The notes below the pieces were generated by a model. That model searched no databases, was not told the DNA's origin, and saw only the letters and a list, made by a program, of their open reading frames with translations. DNA of 64,000 nt from Zasmidium citrigriseum (taxonomy: Eukaryota; Ascomycota; Dothideomycetes; Mycosphaerellales; Mycosphaerellaceae), in assembly GCA_002786025.1 (NCBI GenBank), contig NHNW01000040.1:186001-250000 (forward strand). The letters run 5' to 3'. The first letter of the stretch is position 1. Each line of letters starts with the position of its first letter. The translations under genes were made by a program, and so were the position numbers. Positions 20,596 to 31,655 of this stretch are shown here, one piece after another.

Positions 20596-21099
20596 TCATT
20601 CAACTTGCCTCTTCTTCCCCTTCCTCCCAGCATCCCTGATCGCCTGAGCCCCATCCACAAGCACACACCACCCCTCACCCCCAACAGTCCCCTCCTCAAA
20701 ACCCCCCACCGCAGCACCAGGCCAATTCTCCTCCGCAAACTTCCACTCCTTGTCCGTAAAACTCCCCGGCTGCAACCACACGGCCGCAATCCCACTCTCC
20801 TTCGCCTCTTGCAGGAGCCTCGCCGTCACAGGCGGCGGCGTAATGACTGAGAGGCTGGTTTCTCTCGGATTGGGGAGTTTTGAAGGGTAAGGGACAGTTT
20901 TGTGGGTGCTGTTTAGGCAGGTGACGGTGTCGATGGTGGGGTTTAGGGGGATTGCGGGGAGGGAGTGTTGGAGGTACCAGGCGAAGATGCGGTGGCCGAA
21001 TTTCGATGGGATGGAGGAGGCGCCGGCGACGGCGAAGGTGGGGGAGGAGAAGAATTTTGCGGCGGCGGCGCGCATTGGGGGCATTTCTGAGGAGGACAT
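20596..21099 (-). CDS. CoA-binding domain (Rossmann) protein
   Basis: This is a single-exon 167-aa protein with a CoA-binding/Rossmann fold of the YccU type. After a short helix (AAAAKFFSSPTFAVAGAS) comes the nucleotide-binding turn. It is followed by KFGHRIFAWYLQHSLPAIPLNP, a SLSVITPPPVTARLLQEA block, and the family signature GIAAVWLQPGSF. Related bacterial proteins bind CoA through this fold; the biological role is unclear. It lies head-to-head with the HIT gene, sharing 162 bp. The 5' half of the coding strand is C-rich and the 3' half G-rich. Confidence 0.85.
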   Translation of the reverse strand: MSSSEMPPMRAAAAKFFSSPTFAVAGASSIPSKFGHRIFAWYLQHSLPAIPLNPTIDTVTCLNSTHKTVPYPSKLPNPRETSLSVITPPPVTARLLQEAKESGIAAVWLQPGSFTDKEWKFAEENWPGAAVGGFEEGTVGGEGWCVLVDGAQAIRDAGRKGKKRQVE

Positions 21100-21261
21100 T
21101 GGGAACGTAGATATTTAGGAGTTGAGGTGAGGGCGTGAGCTCGACATTCGTAAACACGATCGACGTCATCGGTAAGGGTGAGTGAATTCAAACGCCGCGG
21201 TCTCTGATCGACAGGCACGACAACAACCTCACTTCTACTCAACCTCGAACTGAAAGAGCAG

Positions 21262-21882
21262 ATGAGCGCCGACGAGATGCCTCCGTTCCCAGGCCGGACG
21301 ATCATGTTCGGTCCCTTCAACGTCACCTCCCAAGTACACCCAACATCCTTCCTCCCTCCCATCGCTAGCGGCTAAGACACAAGGTAGGTCTTCCATACAA
21401 CCCCCCACACCTTCGCACTCGTAAACCTCAAACCGCTCCTCCCGGGCCACATCCTCGTCTCACCACTCCGCGTTAAACCGCACCTCAGCGACCTCACAAA
21501 AGACGAAATCTCAGACCTCTTCCTCGCCGTCACCCGCATCCAGCGCACGCTGAAGAGAGTCTACAAAGCCGACGCTTTCAATGTCGCGGTCCAGGATGGC
21601 GAGGCGGCGGGTCAGAGCGTGCCGCATGTGCACTGTCATGTGATTCCGCGCACGAAGGGCGATCCGGGCGGTGGGGACAAGGTGCATGAGTGGCTTGAGG
21701 GTGAGGAGGGGGATGTGGGTAAGCATCAGAAGGAGTGGTTGAAGGATGAGGATAGGAAGCCGAGGGGGATGGAGGAGATGGAACGGGAGGCGAGGTGGTT
21801 GAGGGAGGAGATGGAACGGGAGGCGAGGTGGTTGAGGGAGGAGATGGAGAAGGATGGGAGGGAGGAGGGGGCGAACCTTTGA
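21262..21882 (+). CDS. HIT-family bis(5'-adenosyl)-triphosphatase (Fhit-like)
   Basis: Two exons (21262-21333, 21388-21882) join across a 54-nt intron to 188 aa. The second exon begins VFHTTPHTFALVNLKPLLPGHIL, matching the Fhit core. The histidine triad is HVHCHVIPR, where the middle histidine forms the nucleotidyl intermediate when Ap3A-like dinucleotides are hydrolysed. A QSVPH block precedes it. The C-terminus is a highly charged predicted helix that includes a tandem duplication of EMEREARWLRE encoded by a 33-bp repeat. The intron acceptor could also be read 4 nt earlier, but only 21387 keeps the frame. The gene shares a short bidirectional promoter with the CoA-binding gene. Confidence 0.92.
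21771..21848 (+). repeat. 33-bp tandem repeat, about 2.4 copies
   Basis: The unit begins GGAGGAGATGGAACGGGAGG at 21771 and recurs at 21804, with a partial third copy after 21837. It is in frame and duplicates an 11-residue charged helix segment at the C-terminus of the HIT protein. Confidence 0.9.
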
Positions 21883-22749
21883 TGGTGGTTCGGGATGAGT
21901 GTGCAGCAGCATCAAGCGGGAATACAGCAAGAAAGATTTGATGACTGCCTCCAGGCAGCGATAAGGAGAGCCGCTGGGCCACACAACATCTGTGATATGG
22001 CACAGCGATACTTTATCGATCCACTTCCTGTCTTCTTGACCCGCAGGGCGGCGATTGCGAGTACCGTCGCATTGCTGCCTTGGAAGGACTTCGAAGCCAT
22101 TCTTGGACGAAATCTTCCTCAAAAATCAGAAGCTCGCTTGGCGCAACATATCGGATCCACTTTGAAGCCAAAATCCAACCTCACTTGATCCAACTTGCTG
22201 GATTTTGGGGACTTTTGAGAGTTCATGTGATGCAATTACCAGTATACATACTGGTGACCGTTGGGAGATTCTGTGGGATTGTAAGGTAGGTTACTCTTGA
22301 TGATTGCGTACCCAAGGACGCAGCTCGAAGGGCGAAGAAGGAAGACGCGCCTCACGCGATGCTGCAACTGCGATGTGCAGGAGAGCCTTGTCGGCCTGGT
22401 TGAAAAAGTCACAGCAGCGCAAGTTATCTCTTGTCTCGATCGATAACCGATCTCCAAGCAGGTGCTATGCATCTATTGGGGCTGTCAAGACGTCGAGATT
22501 GTTGGGGATCGTTGGGGATAGAGGTAAGAAAGTTGCCAGTGAGTTGCCTTTCTGACCCTGAGCTGTAAGCGGATATGGCTAACATCTCAAGAAGCGTAAG
22601 AAAGTGAGTTCAAGGCGCGTCACCCAAGGACTGCCCACCGTGTTGAATTTTGAAAATCTTAAGAGCTTTTTAAACCACGCGCTGCTCTCTCTCATCCCTC
22701 CACTCTTTCTTCTCCTACATCGCCTTCACTTTCGCAGAGCACCGCAAAG
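21883..22749. other. Intergenic promoter region of the secreted repeat protein
   Basis: No credible gene is present; a 97-codon frame at 21895-22188 is unrecognised. The last 60 bases before the ATG at 22750 are a strong CT-rich tract, typical of highly expressed fungal genes. TTTTTAAA at 22667-22674 is a possible TATA-like element. Confidence 0.45.
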
Positions 22750-25370
22750 ATGAAGTTCCCTACCACCTACGCCGCCGCGGCCACAGTTGGCCTCAGCGCA
22801 GCAAGCACACTCCCCTCGCATGTTGCAAGCGGTCTCCCGCCTGCGACAGGCGCTGCAACTCCTTGGGAGACCGCCGCCGTCGCGCTCAAGCCGACGAGGA
22901 TCACCGTCGAGGGCGGCAAGCAGGCCTTTGGGCCTGATCTCATCATCACCCGGGAGCAGCCTCAGCTTTTGGGCAAGAGCGTCCAGGAGCATGGCGGCAT
23001 CGAGTGTCTTCACTGGGTCATGAAGATAGGCCACCCTGCTGAGGGCGGCGTCTACGTGACTCCAGTCTGCGCTCAGATCCACCACGCCTGGTCGAAGCCA
23101 AGGGGCTCCGCCCCTGAAGTGAGATCTCTCCACTATCGCCAATTGAATTGATGTACCAGGCTAATCATCACTAGGGCTATTACTACGCCGTCACCGCCTA
23201 CGCCGACACGGACTGCCCATCGCAGTGGGTCGGTCGTGTCCGTGACGATGACCGTGTCGTTCCAGAGTGCCTTGCCCCCAACGCCACCATGCCAAAGACC
23301 GCCTTTCATCTGCCAGACTGCTACGAGCTGGCCGACAAGATGGAGGCAACCAACAACCAAACCGCCCTCTCCGAAGAAGATGCCAAGCGATTCCAGATGT
23401 GCATGGACGGCACCGGCCAGAAGGACGACGAGAAGCTCCACCCTGAAGTCAACAAGGACGGTTACAAGGAGCACTGGCCCGAATGCCGCGACTGCTATGA
23501 CTACGATCTCGGATGGCCGACCAACGAATATGAGAACTGGAAGAAGCCGAAGAATGAGACCGAGTTGCTCGAGGATGAGAAGATCGACCTGTATTACCGG
23601 AAGAAGAAGGCCGACGAAGAGAAGAAGGCCGAGCAGGAGAAGAAGGCCGAGGAGGATGAGGACGAGGAAGATGATGAAGATGAGGAGGACGCTGGCGACG
23701 CCCTTATGAAGCGCACTGACATCAGCAAGGCCGAGCTCGCCGAATGCCACCGCTTCTTCGACTTCAACGGGACGATCATCCACCCTCTCCAGGAGGAGGA
23801 CAAGTTCACCTTCGCCCGCTGCCTCCAGTACATCCTTAAGATGAACTCCCACAACACCCTCCCGTCGGTCGGCGAGCATGGCGCTCCTGCCCACAAGCCA
23901 GCCAACAAGACCGAGGCCTCCGACAAGATCTCTTCCGTCTACAAGCGTGCCGTCTCCACCAACGGCACTTTCAACATCTGGAACGCCGACAACTGCACTG
24001 GCTTCGACTTCACCCGCAAGCCTAAAGAGTACTTGGGTCTTTCTGACAACGAGTTGAACAGGGCCTTCTTCTGCATAGCTAAGAACGCCACTGAGAACGG
24101 CACCAAGGACCCTTTCGTCGGCGAAGATCACCTTGACTGCACTGGCCTCCCTGTCACGGAGAAAGGCGCCTTCGAAAAGCTCTCGGATGATGACAAGGAA
24201 GACAACATACTCTGCATGTTCCAAGCCATGATCAGGAGCCCTCCATTTGACCCATCATACCACTATCCCGAGGTCAACGAGACCTCCGTCCAACAGCGCG
24301 ACATCCTGCCATCGCAAAACGACCACGACGCCGACATCGCTGAGATCTCCGCCCACGACTGCAAGGAGTGGCTGTTGAAAATCAACGGTCAGCCAACAGA
24401 GGACACCTTCGGCACCTACGAGTTCTGTATGGGCAAGCTGGTCACAGAGGAGGTTGCGCACTGGAAGCCCAACGACACCTTCCCAGACCCGCATGACTTT
24501 CTCGAGAAGCCCGACTCTCCTCAGCGTCGCGAGGTTTCCGGCCTCTTGGCCAACACCTCCGATGTCTGTGATCGCGCCGCTGACATCGATCGCACTCACC
24601 CGGGCTCCAAGGATCTGTCCAAGGAAGACGAGACTGTCATCCTCGAATGCCTCGCGATCAGGTACGCGGCATGCCCCATGATCGGAGGCACGACCAACGA
24701 GCAGCTGCCGAAGCGTCAATTGGTCGCTCCTCTCTGCCCGACCGAAATGCCGCCCTACTGGAACGTCGAGATCTCAAAGCGTGACGCTGCTGCACAGAAC
24801 TCCTCCGTCCCGACCAACTGCCTCCTGCTCGACTACCTTAACAAGACCTCTCCTGCTCTCCTGACCAAGGAATACGAAGACGAACTCGTGGTCAAGTGCG
24901 CGATGGAGCTCCTTCCCTCCGTGCTTCCTCCGCCTTTCAACATTACCGCCCGCGACGTCCCACCTCCCAAGGACCACAAGGCCGATATGACCCCCGAGCA
25001 AGTCGAGTCGCTCGTCGCTCCTCTTGAGGACAAGGTCGAGAAGCTGTCCGCTGAGCTGAAGGATGCTCAGAAGAAGCTCAAGTCTTATGAGGGTCTTACC
25101 AAGGGTGAGAAGAAGCCTGAGCACAAGGCTGAGGAGCCGGAGAAGAAGGACGAGGGTGAGAAGGAGAAGCAGGATCTTGATCAGCCACAGGACCAGGTCA
25201 TCGAGGATGGCACTACTGTCGCTGCTCCTACTTCCACGAAGAAGGCTGCTGCTACTAAGAAGGGTGCTGCCACCAAGGCTGCGAAGACCACCTCGCAGGT
25301 TGGTTTCCCGGCTGAGCCTTCTTTTGGCTCTACTGGCTTCCCTGCTCGTCCATCGACTTGGGTCGCTTAG
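22750..25370 (+). CDS. Large secreted protein with seven two-cysteine repeats (854 aa)
   Basis: Two exons (22750-23118, 23175-25370) join across a 56-nt intron. A signal peptide is likely (MKFPTTYAAAATVGLSAAST). Residues about 172-700 hold seven imperfect repeats of the form Cys-x(21-26)-Cys. The second half of most units carries an acidic Leu/Ser/Asp/Glu block before the second Cys (for example ALSEEDAKRFQMC, LSDDDKEDNILC, LSKEDETVILEC). An acidic, lysine-rich insert lies between repeats 1 and 2. NxS/T glycosylation sites are frequent. The C-terminus has a heptad-like coiled coil (LEDKVEKLSAELKDAQKKL), then Lys/Glu-rich and Lys/Ala/Thr-rich tails. C-ending codons dominate, suggesting high expression. 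I recognise no known family; a cell-surface or extracellular structural role is a guess. Confidence 0.8.
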
Positions 25371-25718
25371 ATGGCGTCAGATTGTTATTGCTTGGATCAT
25401 GTCGGAGTTTGTTTTGGATCTATGAATGATGCAGCAGACACTTGCTAGCTCCGCATAGTGTGTATACCCCAGGAGAGAATGTAACTGTTATAATCTTGAA
25501 TTCGTTGCCTATGTCCTGACTGCTCTCGTGCGTCCACGCGGTTCTGCCGCCAGTCTCACAGCAGCGCGTTCGCACCTGATGTACAGCATCTCCTCGTAGT
25601 CCTGCACATCTCCCACGCCCTGTAGCAATCCTGTTGACTCCCATGAACGCCGCGCCCTATGCAAAACCCATCATCCATCCCATTCATACGCCATACCCTC
25701 CCCTCATCCCCTCCCCGC
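25371..25718. other. Convergent intergenic gap
   Basis: This is 3' flanking sequence of the secreted protein and the Cdc4 gene; nothing further is recognised. Confidence 0.5.
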
Positions 25719-26233
25719 TCAATTCGCGAGAATCATCTTCACCATATCCATATAATTCAGCTCCCCACTACTCGTATCCACGGCCTTGAGCAACTCATCC
25801 ACCTCCTCGTCACTCATCTTCTCGCCCAAATTGGTCAGAATGTACCGGAACTGGCCCACGCCGATGAACCCCGTGAGGTCCTTGTCGAAGACCTGGAAAC
25901 CGCGGCAGTATTCTTCGGGCTCGCCGGGGTCGCGGAAGCCGCCGGGGCGGTTGAGGACGCGGGTGAAGGAGTCGAAGTCGACTGCGACCATTCGTTAGCA
26001 TCTATGTAGGTATTCTTGAGAGAGCGTCGTCGGCGACCCTCGGAATATATTCATGACTTACACTCTCCACCAACCTGATGCTCGAGGTCTTTGATCTCAG
26101 CGAGGGTGGGGTTCTGGCCGCAGGCGCGCAGGAGGTCGCCGAGCGAGTCGAGTTGGACGCGGCCGGTGCCGCGCTTGTCGAAGAGGGAGAAGGCTTCTTT
26201 GAAGTTGGTGGATTGTGCCTGGTGGTCGCCCAT
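25719..26233 (-). CDS. cdc4: Myosin essential light chain (Cdc4/Mlc1 type)
   Basis: Two exons (26233-26062, 25981-25719) join across an 80-nt intron with a TGCTAACG branch site and GTAAGT donor, giving 144 aa. The protein is calmodulin-like: FKEAFSLFDKRGTGRVQLDSLGDLLRACG is the first EF-hand, FQVFDKDLTGFIGVGQFRYILTNLG the third, and SDEEVDELLKAVD plus GELNYMDMVKMIL the fourth. The calcium loops are degenerate, as in essential light chains, so Ca binding is doubtful. Cdc4 binds IQ motifs of type II and type V myosins and is needed for the cytokinetic ring and septation. The ATG at 26233 gives MGDHQAQSTNFKEAFSLFD; the open frame upstream is unlike the family. Confidence 0.88.
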
Positions 26234-26926
26234 GATCGCGTTAGTTTCGCTGTGTCTGTGTCTGTGGAGTGGTGTTGTGTTGTTGGGCGGGTGTGAGGTT
26301 TTGGCTTGTTGACTTTTGGGGCGCGGAGAGGGAGCAGCCAGTGAGCTTTCAGGGACGGCCTGGGAACGTACCATTGTTGCGACAGCTGCGCGTCTAGTGA
26401 TTCTTGTCGGACGGACTTCTTTGAATTGGCTCTTGTGAGTTGTTGGCAGAGTATATGGCGATGTCGTCTGTGTCGTGAAGTCGAGCGGATGATGTCCAGT
26501 GCAGGCGAGTTAAGGGGCGGCCGCATTGTTGCCCGTGCATCTCTGCGCCGTTGCCGTAGAGACGGATACGCGCCAAGCCCAGTCGCGTCCATTCACTTCA
26601 CGTCTCCGACTTATTATCATCCTTCAACTATTCGCCTTGAAACACCGTGTGTCGGCCTGTCCCATAGACCGAATTGAGGCGCTTAAGAATATTCCTTGGA
26701 CTCAATCCCGTCTGAACAAGGTAACCGCCAAATGCATCCATCCACGACGAGTCGCGTGCATATGCTACACAACAATCGAAGGTCCTCCGTCTTTCCGAGA
26801 AATCGAGGCATCAAGAGCGTCTCATCGCATTTCTAGCAGTGCTTGCTATCTTCGTGAGTCATCCTTTGTGTCGACCATCTGTCTTTGTAGAATGCACTAT
26901 GGACTGAATCCAACATCAATAAGCCT
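26234..26926. other. Intergenic gap
   Basis: This is the Cdc4 promoter and the region 3' of the dioxygenase gene. A 245-codon plus-strand frame from 26526 is mostly antisense to the dioxygenase and is not called. Confidence 0.45.
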
Positions 26927-28210
26927 TCATCCCGACCTCTGTCTGCCTGCGGCTACGAGCCATGTCCGGACCATACGAACCGCCCAACCTATGTACGACT
27001 CAACATGCGAGTTGTCACCATCGGAGCTGTCTCTAGCATCCACAGAAGCATCCAACTTACTCTCCCTCGTCTCATCCCTCATCCCCCTCAAAAAAGGCAT
27101 CAAAGGTGCACCACCGACACCTCGAAGTTCCGCACGCTCTACTTCGACACGAGCAGTCTTGGACTTCCTAGCCGCCTCCCTCGCAGGAATAACAATAAAC
27201 CTCCCCACAATCCTCAAATGCCGGTCCCGAAAAATCTCCAACTCCCTCAAACACTCATCATAAAAACCCCTCAACTCCCCATTCTCCCTTACAAAACCCC
27301 TCAAATTCGCCATGTCTTCTACATCTCTCAAGAAGCGGGCATGAGGTCCAGGCATGTATGTTCGCATCCTCGCCGCAAAATCACTTTGATGTGAGATGCC
27401 GAGTGCAATGTCGAAGAACTGGAAGAGGGATGATTGTCCGGCGTTCGCCCCCGCCAGACGTGTGTAAGTCTTGCCGCCGTCGAAGGAGATGCCGTTGGGG
27501 AGACGCTCGTCGATGCTGCCTGCGAGGAAAGGGCGGAGCTTGTGGAACCAGATGCTGGGGTTTACGCGGTGGTGCATTTCTTGGAGGAGGGCGGTTAAAT
27601 GGCGGACTGTTTCTGCTACGAAGAGGAGCGTGTCTTTGACGGTTTGGGTATCGTCTTGCTCTGCTGCGTTCATGGCGAGCAAGAGGCGAGGGATTGCTTT
27701 GCCGGCTTTTGCTTCGATGGCGGCGCAGATCATGTGGAACCAGCGTTCGTCTTGGGTTCCTGTGAAGGTGCGACAGACGTCTAGATTGTCCAGATCGTAG
27801 CCGAGATTGTCGTTGACGAGTCGACAATTCCAGAGGATCAAGCCGGTGTATGTGATCGCCTCTGGCATCTCGACATGCTGACAGACCTCTACGTAAGGCC
27901 TTGCCAGGACCTCAGGGACGATTTCGATGGGTGTGTCTCCAGTCCAAACGTAGGCAGAGACGAGGTACGAAAGAATACTATACGCCCTTCGCCATTCTCC
28001 CTCGTTTGACAGGTTTTCGATCGAAAGTACTGGCAGCTGTTCAACATGCTGCCTCACGGTGCCCTTTTCAATCAAGCCCGCCAGGCCATCGCAGAGGTCT
28101 TCCCACGCGTTGTAGTACTCCGGCAGACGTGAGGAAGCTGATGTACCCGGTAGGAAGCCAGTAGATGGAGAGACGGTGTATTCCTCGAGATATAGTGCTG
28201 GTTTCGCCAT
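26927..28210 (-). CDS. Indoleamine 2,3-dioxygenase
   Basis: This single-exon 427-aa heme enzyme opens the indole ring of tryptophan to N-formylkynurenine, the first step of the kynurenine/NAD route, in the cytosol. Diagnostic segments are TGLILWNCRL at 122-131, GGKTYTRLAGANAGQSSLFQ at 245-264 (the family GAGSGQSS loop), RDRHLRIVGRFI with the proximal heme ligand H331, and FLRGMRDET at 373-381. The GAGxGQSS loop reads GANAGQSS, a modest variation. Fungi often have several IDO paralogues of different affinity, so this need not be the sole NAD-pathway enzyme. The middle of the gene is C-rich and the 3' part G-rich on the coding strand. Confidence 0.93.
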   Translation of the reverse strand: MAKPALYLEEYTVSPSTGFLPGTSASSRLPEYYNAWEDLCDGLAGLIEKGTVRQHVEQLPVLSIENLSNEGEWRRAYSILSYLVSAYVWTGDTPIEIVPEVLARPYVEVCQHVEMPEAITYTGLILWNCRLVNDNLGYDLDNLDVCRTFTGTQDERWFHMICAAIEAKAGKAIPRLLLAMNAAEQDDTQTVKDTLLFVAETVRHLTALLQEMHHRVNPSIWFHKLRPFLAGSIDERLPNGISFDGGKTYTRLAGANAGQSSLFQFFDIALGISHQSDFAARMRTYMPGPHARFLRDVEDMANLRGFVRENGELRGFYDECLRELEIFRDRHLRIVGRFIVIPAREAARKSKTARVEVERAELRGVGGAPLMPFLRGMRDETRESKLDASVDARDSSDGDNSHVESYIGWAVRMVRTWLVAAGRQRSG

Positions 28211-31200
28211 GTTGTTAAGTTTGTGGATTTCAGGAATACGAAAGTAGCTGCGAAGTCTTCATATTGTTGAAGTGCCTATGAGGTCTTCGATGTATGCGCC
28301 AGGGCGCACGGGATCGGATTCGCTCTAAAGCTCTTCTCGTCCTTGGCTGCCATAACTGGCGGACGACTTTACCAATTGCAAACCTAGACGGACTTCTATA
28401 TTGGACTTGAGGCCAGGCAATACATGATCGTTGCACAAGAGCCGTGTCCATCGCCATTTGGCTAATCTCACATCGATATCTACAAGATTGTTGTGAAGTT
28501 ATCGGACGGTGAGTGGGGCCAACGCATGAGAGTGCAGGTGATTGAGCTTGTGATTTTGGGGAGATCTTGACAATAGCAGCATGATTCAAGAATGGAAGTG
28601 AAGACGCCAAAGCGAGGACGATACTGTCAACAGCTGAGCAATTTGTCGCTCGTCGAGGTTGTGAGAGAAGATCTTCCAACTTCGATGGCATTGACTGCGT
28701 ATGTCGACCACGTGTCTCGAGTAACGAAGTTGATTGAGCGAGGAACGAGAGCAGCGTTGACTTACCTATCGTCAACTCGGAGCCAGGACTACTCATCGGT
28801 CCATCTCAATACTCCTAAAGATCTTCTCCCCTCCGCTCTCCGAAACCACTCCATCCCAGACCCAGCGACGTCAAGCGACAGCGAGAAATTTTCGTCTTGC
28901 ATTCTGCAGCCGCACATGTGACGGACATGTTCGGCAGCTTCATGTCTGCATGCGAGGTCGCAGTCGGTTTCTTGGCCGCGTTTGCAAGATGGAAGATCAC
29001 GGCCATGGAACACTTCGCGAAGCAAAGTGACGTTCGTCTAGACCACCGACCATGGCTTGACGTCTTTCCACGTTTCGTGTCGTACGACATGGGCTGCGAG
29101 ATCGAGGCCCGATGGTTGATGGTGGGCGTTGTCTCACAGCAGGGCTGAGACAAGAGCTTCGCATCGTGGGCGGTTGATTTGGCTATTGCGGTCTGACAGT
29201 GTACGCGTGGGAGCCATTCGAAGGGTCTTGCTGTCGTCGGCTTCACATGCCTTCTTTTGATGTTTGTCTTCAAGCGAGAAGTCGGCGCTGATGTCTTCGT
29301 CGTTGCGTTCGAGGCCAGTGAGCCATGTCGTGCATTGTCGCTTGCTCTCTGTCCTTCGGGCAGGTGGTTGCGACGCAATGCAATACGGCCTTGTCTGTAA
29401 CATGAATGATATCAGCAGCATTGGAAGGACAATGCTGTCAAACCCATTGGAAATGTCAGCACTCTCTCGCTCCTGTACCTACCACATTGAGGGCCGATCA
29501 CTCAGCACCGGCGCGGCCTCCTTACCCGACTCCAGCCGATCGGTTAAGTATGGGCCGAGTACTTGCGAGCCGTACCCTGACTCTTCACACGCCACCTCGG
29601 TGTTCTTCATGAATGTGGAAAGATGTGAGGAATCTCCAGGCAACCTCTCCCAGCACTGCCCCGATGCCCAGCAAAAGCATCTTGAATACTCAAGCGGTGG
29701 CGAGCCAGTATTGTCGTTCGCCTCTGCTGATGTGGATGACGGTGCGGCAGTAGTCGAAAACGAAGGAGGGCATACACAACCCTTTCCGTCGACCAACGTT
29801 CCGGGTTTGTCCTATTTGCGCGGTAGCCTGGGATCCATGCCACACTTATAGGCCGATTGGAGGCCAAGTCATGCCCAGAGGTTGCCTATTGGAGGCTGAG
29901 TCCGGTTACGTGGGCAGCACCTCGTTAGTGAAGACTTCTTGTAAGCCCCACCCACGTAACACGAGTCTTGGTCGTTCCGGAGATATGCTGGTATGAAGCA
30001 GCAAATAGAAAATCACGAGATTCGCTATTCGGCTTTGCAGCAGAGAAGGTCAGGTGAACTTCTGCGGCCACGGTCGTTTCAAGCTGCAGCTGTCGAGCTG
30101 TCAAAGCTGCCTGCAGATGCAGATGCAGAATCACGTGTAATATAGCATCGTGTAAAGTTAGATGCTAGGCTGGTGAAGTCTGTCGGTGCCGAGAGCGGCA
30201 TGCCGTGGGTTGTCCATGCAAGAAGAGACCGATGAAGCACATCTCCGGTAGTTGGCGTTTCTCGTTGAGTGCGCGATATGGAGTCGTTCCCGTGTTCCCA
30301 AGCGCTCGTGACGAAGAGTGAAAGGAGCAGATACATGGTCGAGCCATTGGCGCGTATTTGGGGCAAGAGCTTTAAAGGGCATCACGCCGCATAACCGCGC
30401 AGGACGCGGTTACACTGCAGTTGACAAACCCAGAGTTTAGCACATGTGCGTGGCGCCAGATTCGTCGCATCGGAGGAGGCCTCATCGTGCATCGCTAGAT
30501 AGTTCCTAGACGATGCTGTTGAAGACGCGGCGAACTGTAGAAGGCAGTTCAGATGGTTGAAAGGATGCCGTCTGCTGAGTCTTCAGACACGGATGAAGCC
30601 TTTCGGGCCGGATCTCACACGTCCTGCGAACAGCGATCGCCTGGCGGGAAAGGATGGCACGTGTGGGGTCGCAGGATATCGCCGATGTGCCCGATGGAGA
30701 CTGCAGGGAGGTCCCAGAACGATACTGGATTGTCTCAACGATGCCGGATAGGAATTCCCTGCGATTTTGACTGCCAGGAGTTGCTGTGAACGTGTTTGCG
30801 AAGCCTCATAGGGTGACGTCGCCGGTCGGTGTGGCTCTGCCGCGTTTCACCGTGCGAAGCAAGTAGGATGTTGCGGGTGGTGCTGAGGAATCGACCGGCT
30901 GAAAAATCGGATGTGGATTCCACGAGAAGACGTGAGTCGGCCGATCGTGCTGCAGAACTGTACCCGATGGATATTGGAACGGCGCTCAGCGCGCTGGACG
31001 CCGCAAAGCGAAGCTGTTGACGAAAGGGTGTGCAGTTCGGTGGAGGAGGGCGAGCCTGCCTCATTGGCCGGCGAGATCGGGATCTCCCGCGCGGTCTTAG
31101 CCGCCATGTCGAGACTGCAGGTGAATGAATTCGTATCCAATCATCTACGACCGGCCTCGCTGGCTGCATCGCTGGTAGTGGTGTGCTGCTGCATGCCAGT

Positions 31201-31655
31201 AGTAGTCTTGCCAGGCGCAGGCGCAGGCCATTCCGTCCCATCCCAGCCTGTCACTCGCCTTACTCAGAGCCCAGTATGCCGCTGTTCACGCCTGCGCGCT
31301 GCTAACCACTCGTTGCGCTGAGACCGCCGGCAACCGTTGCGACCTTCACTGCTCCTCCATCGCCGCCAGTTTGCCTCCGACACCGTGGGATGTACCTCAA
31401 CATGGCCGACGCCAGCAGTAGTCAATAATACCCGCTCGCTGCCTCCTCTGTTCGCACTGCCATTACACCGCACAACCGCCCGGCCAGGATATCTCGTCAC
31501 GCGATCCTCTTGCATCCTCTTGCATCGCAGCTGTTGTGCTCTGGAACACACGTGGAAAGACGACGTCTGGGCCCATCGCGAAGTCGATCAGGGTTAGCGA
31601 GCTCTCATCATATTTACCTCACTTGTCCCGGCCGAGCTGTGGATGAGACGACAAC
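28211..31655. other. Gene-poor 3.4-kb region
   Basis: Many overlapping frames up to 195 codons occur on both strands (for example 29264-29851 plus and 28815-29378 minus), but none shows a domain, codon bias or splice pattern I can defend. A 10-bp inverted repeat and two ATTGGAGGC copies lie near 29850-29960. The 3' end contains the leader of the gene at 31656. Confidence 0.4.
29905..29960. repeat. 10-bp inverted repeat with 36-bp spacer
   Basis: GTTACGTGGG at 29905-29914 is matched exactly by its reverse complement CCCACGTAAC at 29951-29960. The arms carry an ACGTG core like bZIP/bHLH sites. Two copies of ATTGGAGGC, each holding an inverted CCAAT box, lie just upstream (29857 and 29888). Confidence 0.6.

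Noticed and set aside
21895..22188. 97-codon frame just after the HIT gene
   Set aside because: No homology is recognisable, and it lies in the likely 3' UTR and promoter interval.
26526..27263. 245-codon plus-strand frame
   Set aside because: Its second half is antisense to the indoleamine dioxygenase gene and its first half has no recognisable content.
29264..29851. 195-codon frame in the 28-31 kb gap
   Set aside because: It has a composition like random GC-rich sequence, no motif, and overlaps a frame of equal quality on the other strand.
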